From positions 1 to 64,000 of the forward strand of contig PMFN01000004.1 in NCBI GenBank assembly GCA_003155135.1: a stretch of 64,000 bases of DNA. Direction: 5' to 3'. The position numbers and the translations under genes were made by a program. This DNA is from Acidimicrobiaceae bacterium. GTDB lineage: Bacteria > Actinomycetota > Acidimicrobiia > Acidimicrobiales > RAAP-2. The notes below the pieces were generated by a model, which saw nothing but the letters and a program-made list of their open reading frames with translations, did not search any database and had not been told where the DNA came from. Positions 63,158 to 64,000 of the stretch are shown here, piece by piece; the first letter of the stretch is position 1, and every line of letters begins with the position of its first letter.

Positions 63158-64000
63158 TTGTCCTCGACGATCTCGGCGTCGACCACCTCGGCGTCGGCGT
63201 CCGCCTCGGTGGCACCGTCGTTGGAGGCACCGTCACCTGAGGGACCGCCGGTCGCCTGGTTGTCGGCGGCAGCCTGCTCGTAAAGGCGCTGGGAGAAGCT
63301 CTGGGACGTGGTCACCAACTTCTCGGTGGCCGTCTTGATGGCCTCGATGTCCGTGCCCGCAAGTGCCTCGCGGACCGCACCGAGTGCAGACGTCACGTCC
63401 TCCTTCTCGCTCCCTTCGAACTTGTCGCCCTGGTCCTTCAGCAGCTTCTCCGTCTGGTAAACGAGGGTGTCGGCCGTGTTGCGGACCTCTGCCTCGTCGC
63501 GGCGGCGGCGGTCCTCTTCGGCGTGGGACTCGGCGTCGTGCACCATGCGCTCGATGTCGTCCTTGGCCAGTGAGGACTGGCCGGTGATCGTCATCGACTG
63601 CGTGTTGCCCGTCGCCCGGTCCTGGGCGCCGACGTGGACGATGCCGTTGGCGTCGATGTCGAACGTGACCTCGATCTGGGGCACGCCACGGGGGGCCGGG
63701 GGCAGGTCGACCAGCTGGAACTTGCCGAGCGTCTTGTTGTAGTTGGCCATCTCCCGCTCACCTTGGAGCACGTGGATCTCGACGGAGGGTTGGTTGTCCT
63801 CGGCCGTGGTGAAGACCTCGCTCCGCTTGGTCGGGATGGTGGTGTTGCGCTCGATCAGGCGGTGCATGACCCCGCCCTTGGTCTCGATGCCGAGGCTGAG
63901 GGGCGTCACGTCGAGCAGGAGGACGTCCTTCACCTCGCCCTTCAACACGCCGGCCTGGACGGCCGCACCGATGGCCACGACCTCGTCGGGGTTGACGCCC
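63154..64000 (-). CDS. dnaK: Chaperone DnaK, C-terminal part (truncated by window edge)
   Basis: The visible 282 codons start in the ATPase domain end ([17 protein letters not shown]), pass the interdomain linker [21 protein letters not shown] and the substrate-binding domain, and end with the helical lid and an acidic tail [13 protein letters not shown]. DnaK is the main HSP70. The 5' part and the regulatory region lie beyond position 64000. It is the first gene of dnaK-grpE-dnaJ-hspR-clpB. Confidence 0.96.
   Translation of the reverse strand, partial: GVNPDEVVAIGAAVQAGVLKGEVKDVLLLDVTPLSLGIETKGGVMHRLIERNTTIPTKRSEVFTTAEDNQPSVEIHVLQGEREMANYNKTLGKFQLVDLPPAPRGVPQIEVTFDIDANGIVHVGAQDRATGNTQSMTITGQSSLAKDDIERMVHDAESHAEEDRRRRDEAEVRNTADTLVYQTEKLLKDQGDKFEGSEKEDVTSALGAVREALAGTDIEAIKTATEKLVTTSQSFSQRLYEQAAADNQATGGPSGDGASNDGATEADADAEVVDAEIVEDK

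Overview
The window comes from a high-GC (roughly 70 percent by eye) actinobacterium. Supporting markers are a dnaK-grpE-dnaJ-hspR operon, a polyphosphate glucokinase, a nickel Fur/NixA pair, an SCO6880-type conjugation-like gene set and a SenX3/RegX3-type two-component pair. The overall style (very compact, many leaderless genes, an actinobacterial T4SS core on the chromosome, DUF1501/DUF1800 pair, G1-peptidase proteins) suggests the class Acidimicrobiia or a neighbouring deep actinobacterial lineage, but no 16S gene is present to settle this. No rRNA or CRISPR array was seen.

Region by region: (1) 26-5581 is a small genomic islet next to tRNA-Arg(ACG). It is bounded by a direct repeat made of the 3' part of that tRNA plus its trailer, and carries a PIN toxin/antitoxin-like pair and a PadR-ABC transporter cassette. 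No integrase is visible, so it looks like a decayed or tandem integrative element. (2) 5.7-12.6 kb holds housekeeping and metabolic genes: a glycosidase-like lipoprotein, UspA, M20 peptidase, polyphosphate glucokinase, amidase and P450. (3) 12.5-18.7 kb is a five-gene conjugation-like operon (DUF6112, TrbL/VirB6-like, SCO6880-like, VirB4-like ATPase, VirD4-like ATPase) with no relaxase. (4) 18.9-26.1 kb has the sensor kinase and response regulator, serS, a DrrAB-like ABC exporter, a TlpA-like thioredoxin and heme A synthase. (5) 26.1-32.0 kb has tRNA-Glu, a VapBC-like pair, LtrA, a nickel-responsive Fur-family regulator divergent from a NixA-type nickel permease, a Thr-rich lipoprotein, a cupin, and tRNA-Asp and tRNA-Phe. 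(6) 32.0-40.7 kb encodes envelope functions: an LppX-like protein, an unusual FtsH-like AAA protease, a DUF1501/DUF1800 pair, a serine hydrolase and a secreted G1 peptidase with tandem repeats. (7) 41.0-54.1 kb is most of de novo purine synthesis (purF-purM-pyrE; purL; purA-D-B-C-S-Q), interrupted by a PHP phosphoesterase and a small conserved unknown protein. (8) 54.2-58.4 kb is a 1386-residue sortase-type surface adhesin with lectin and DUF11 domains. (9) 58.4 kb to the end is the chaperone operon dnaK-grpE-dnaJ-hspR-clpB, with dnaK cut by the window edge.

Two genome-style signals recur. Many first genes have a TANNNT box exactly 6-7 nt before an ATG/GTG with no ribosome binding site, which predicts leaderless mRNAs. 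Every convergent gene pair is separated by 4-30 bp, leaving no room for classical terminators. Operon-internal genes are instead coupled by GTGA or ATGA overlaps. The best candidates for under-described biology are the relaxase-less T4SS operon, the tRNA-Arg islet, the Nur box placed on a -35 element, the 19-bp-spaced operator array and hairpin upstream of the unknown gene at 47.9 kb, and a pseudoknot-capable leader upstream of the G1 peptidase gene.
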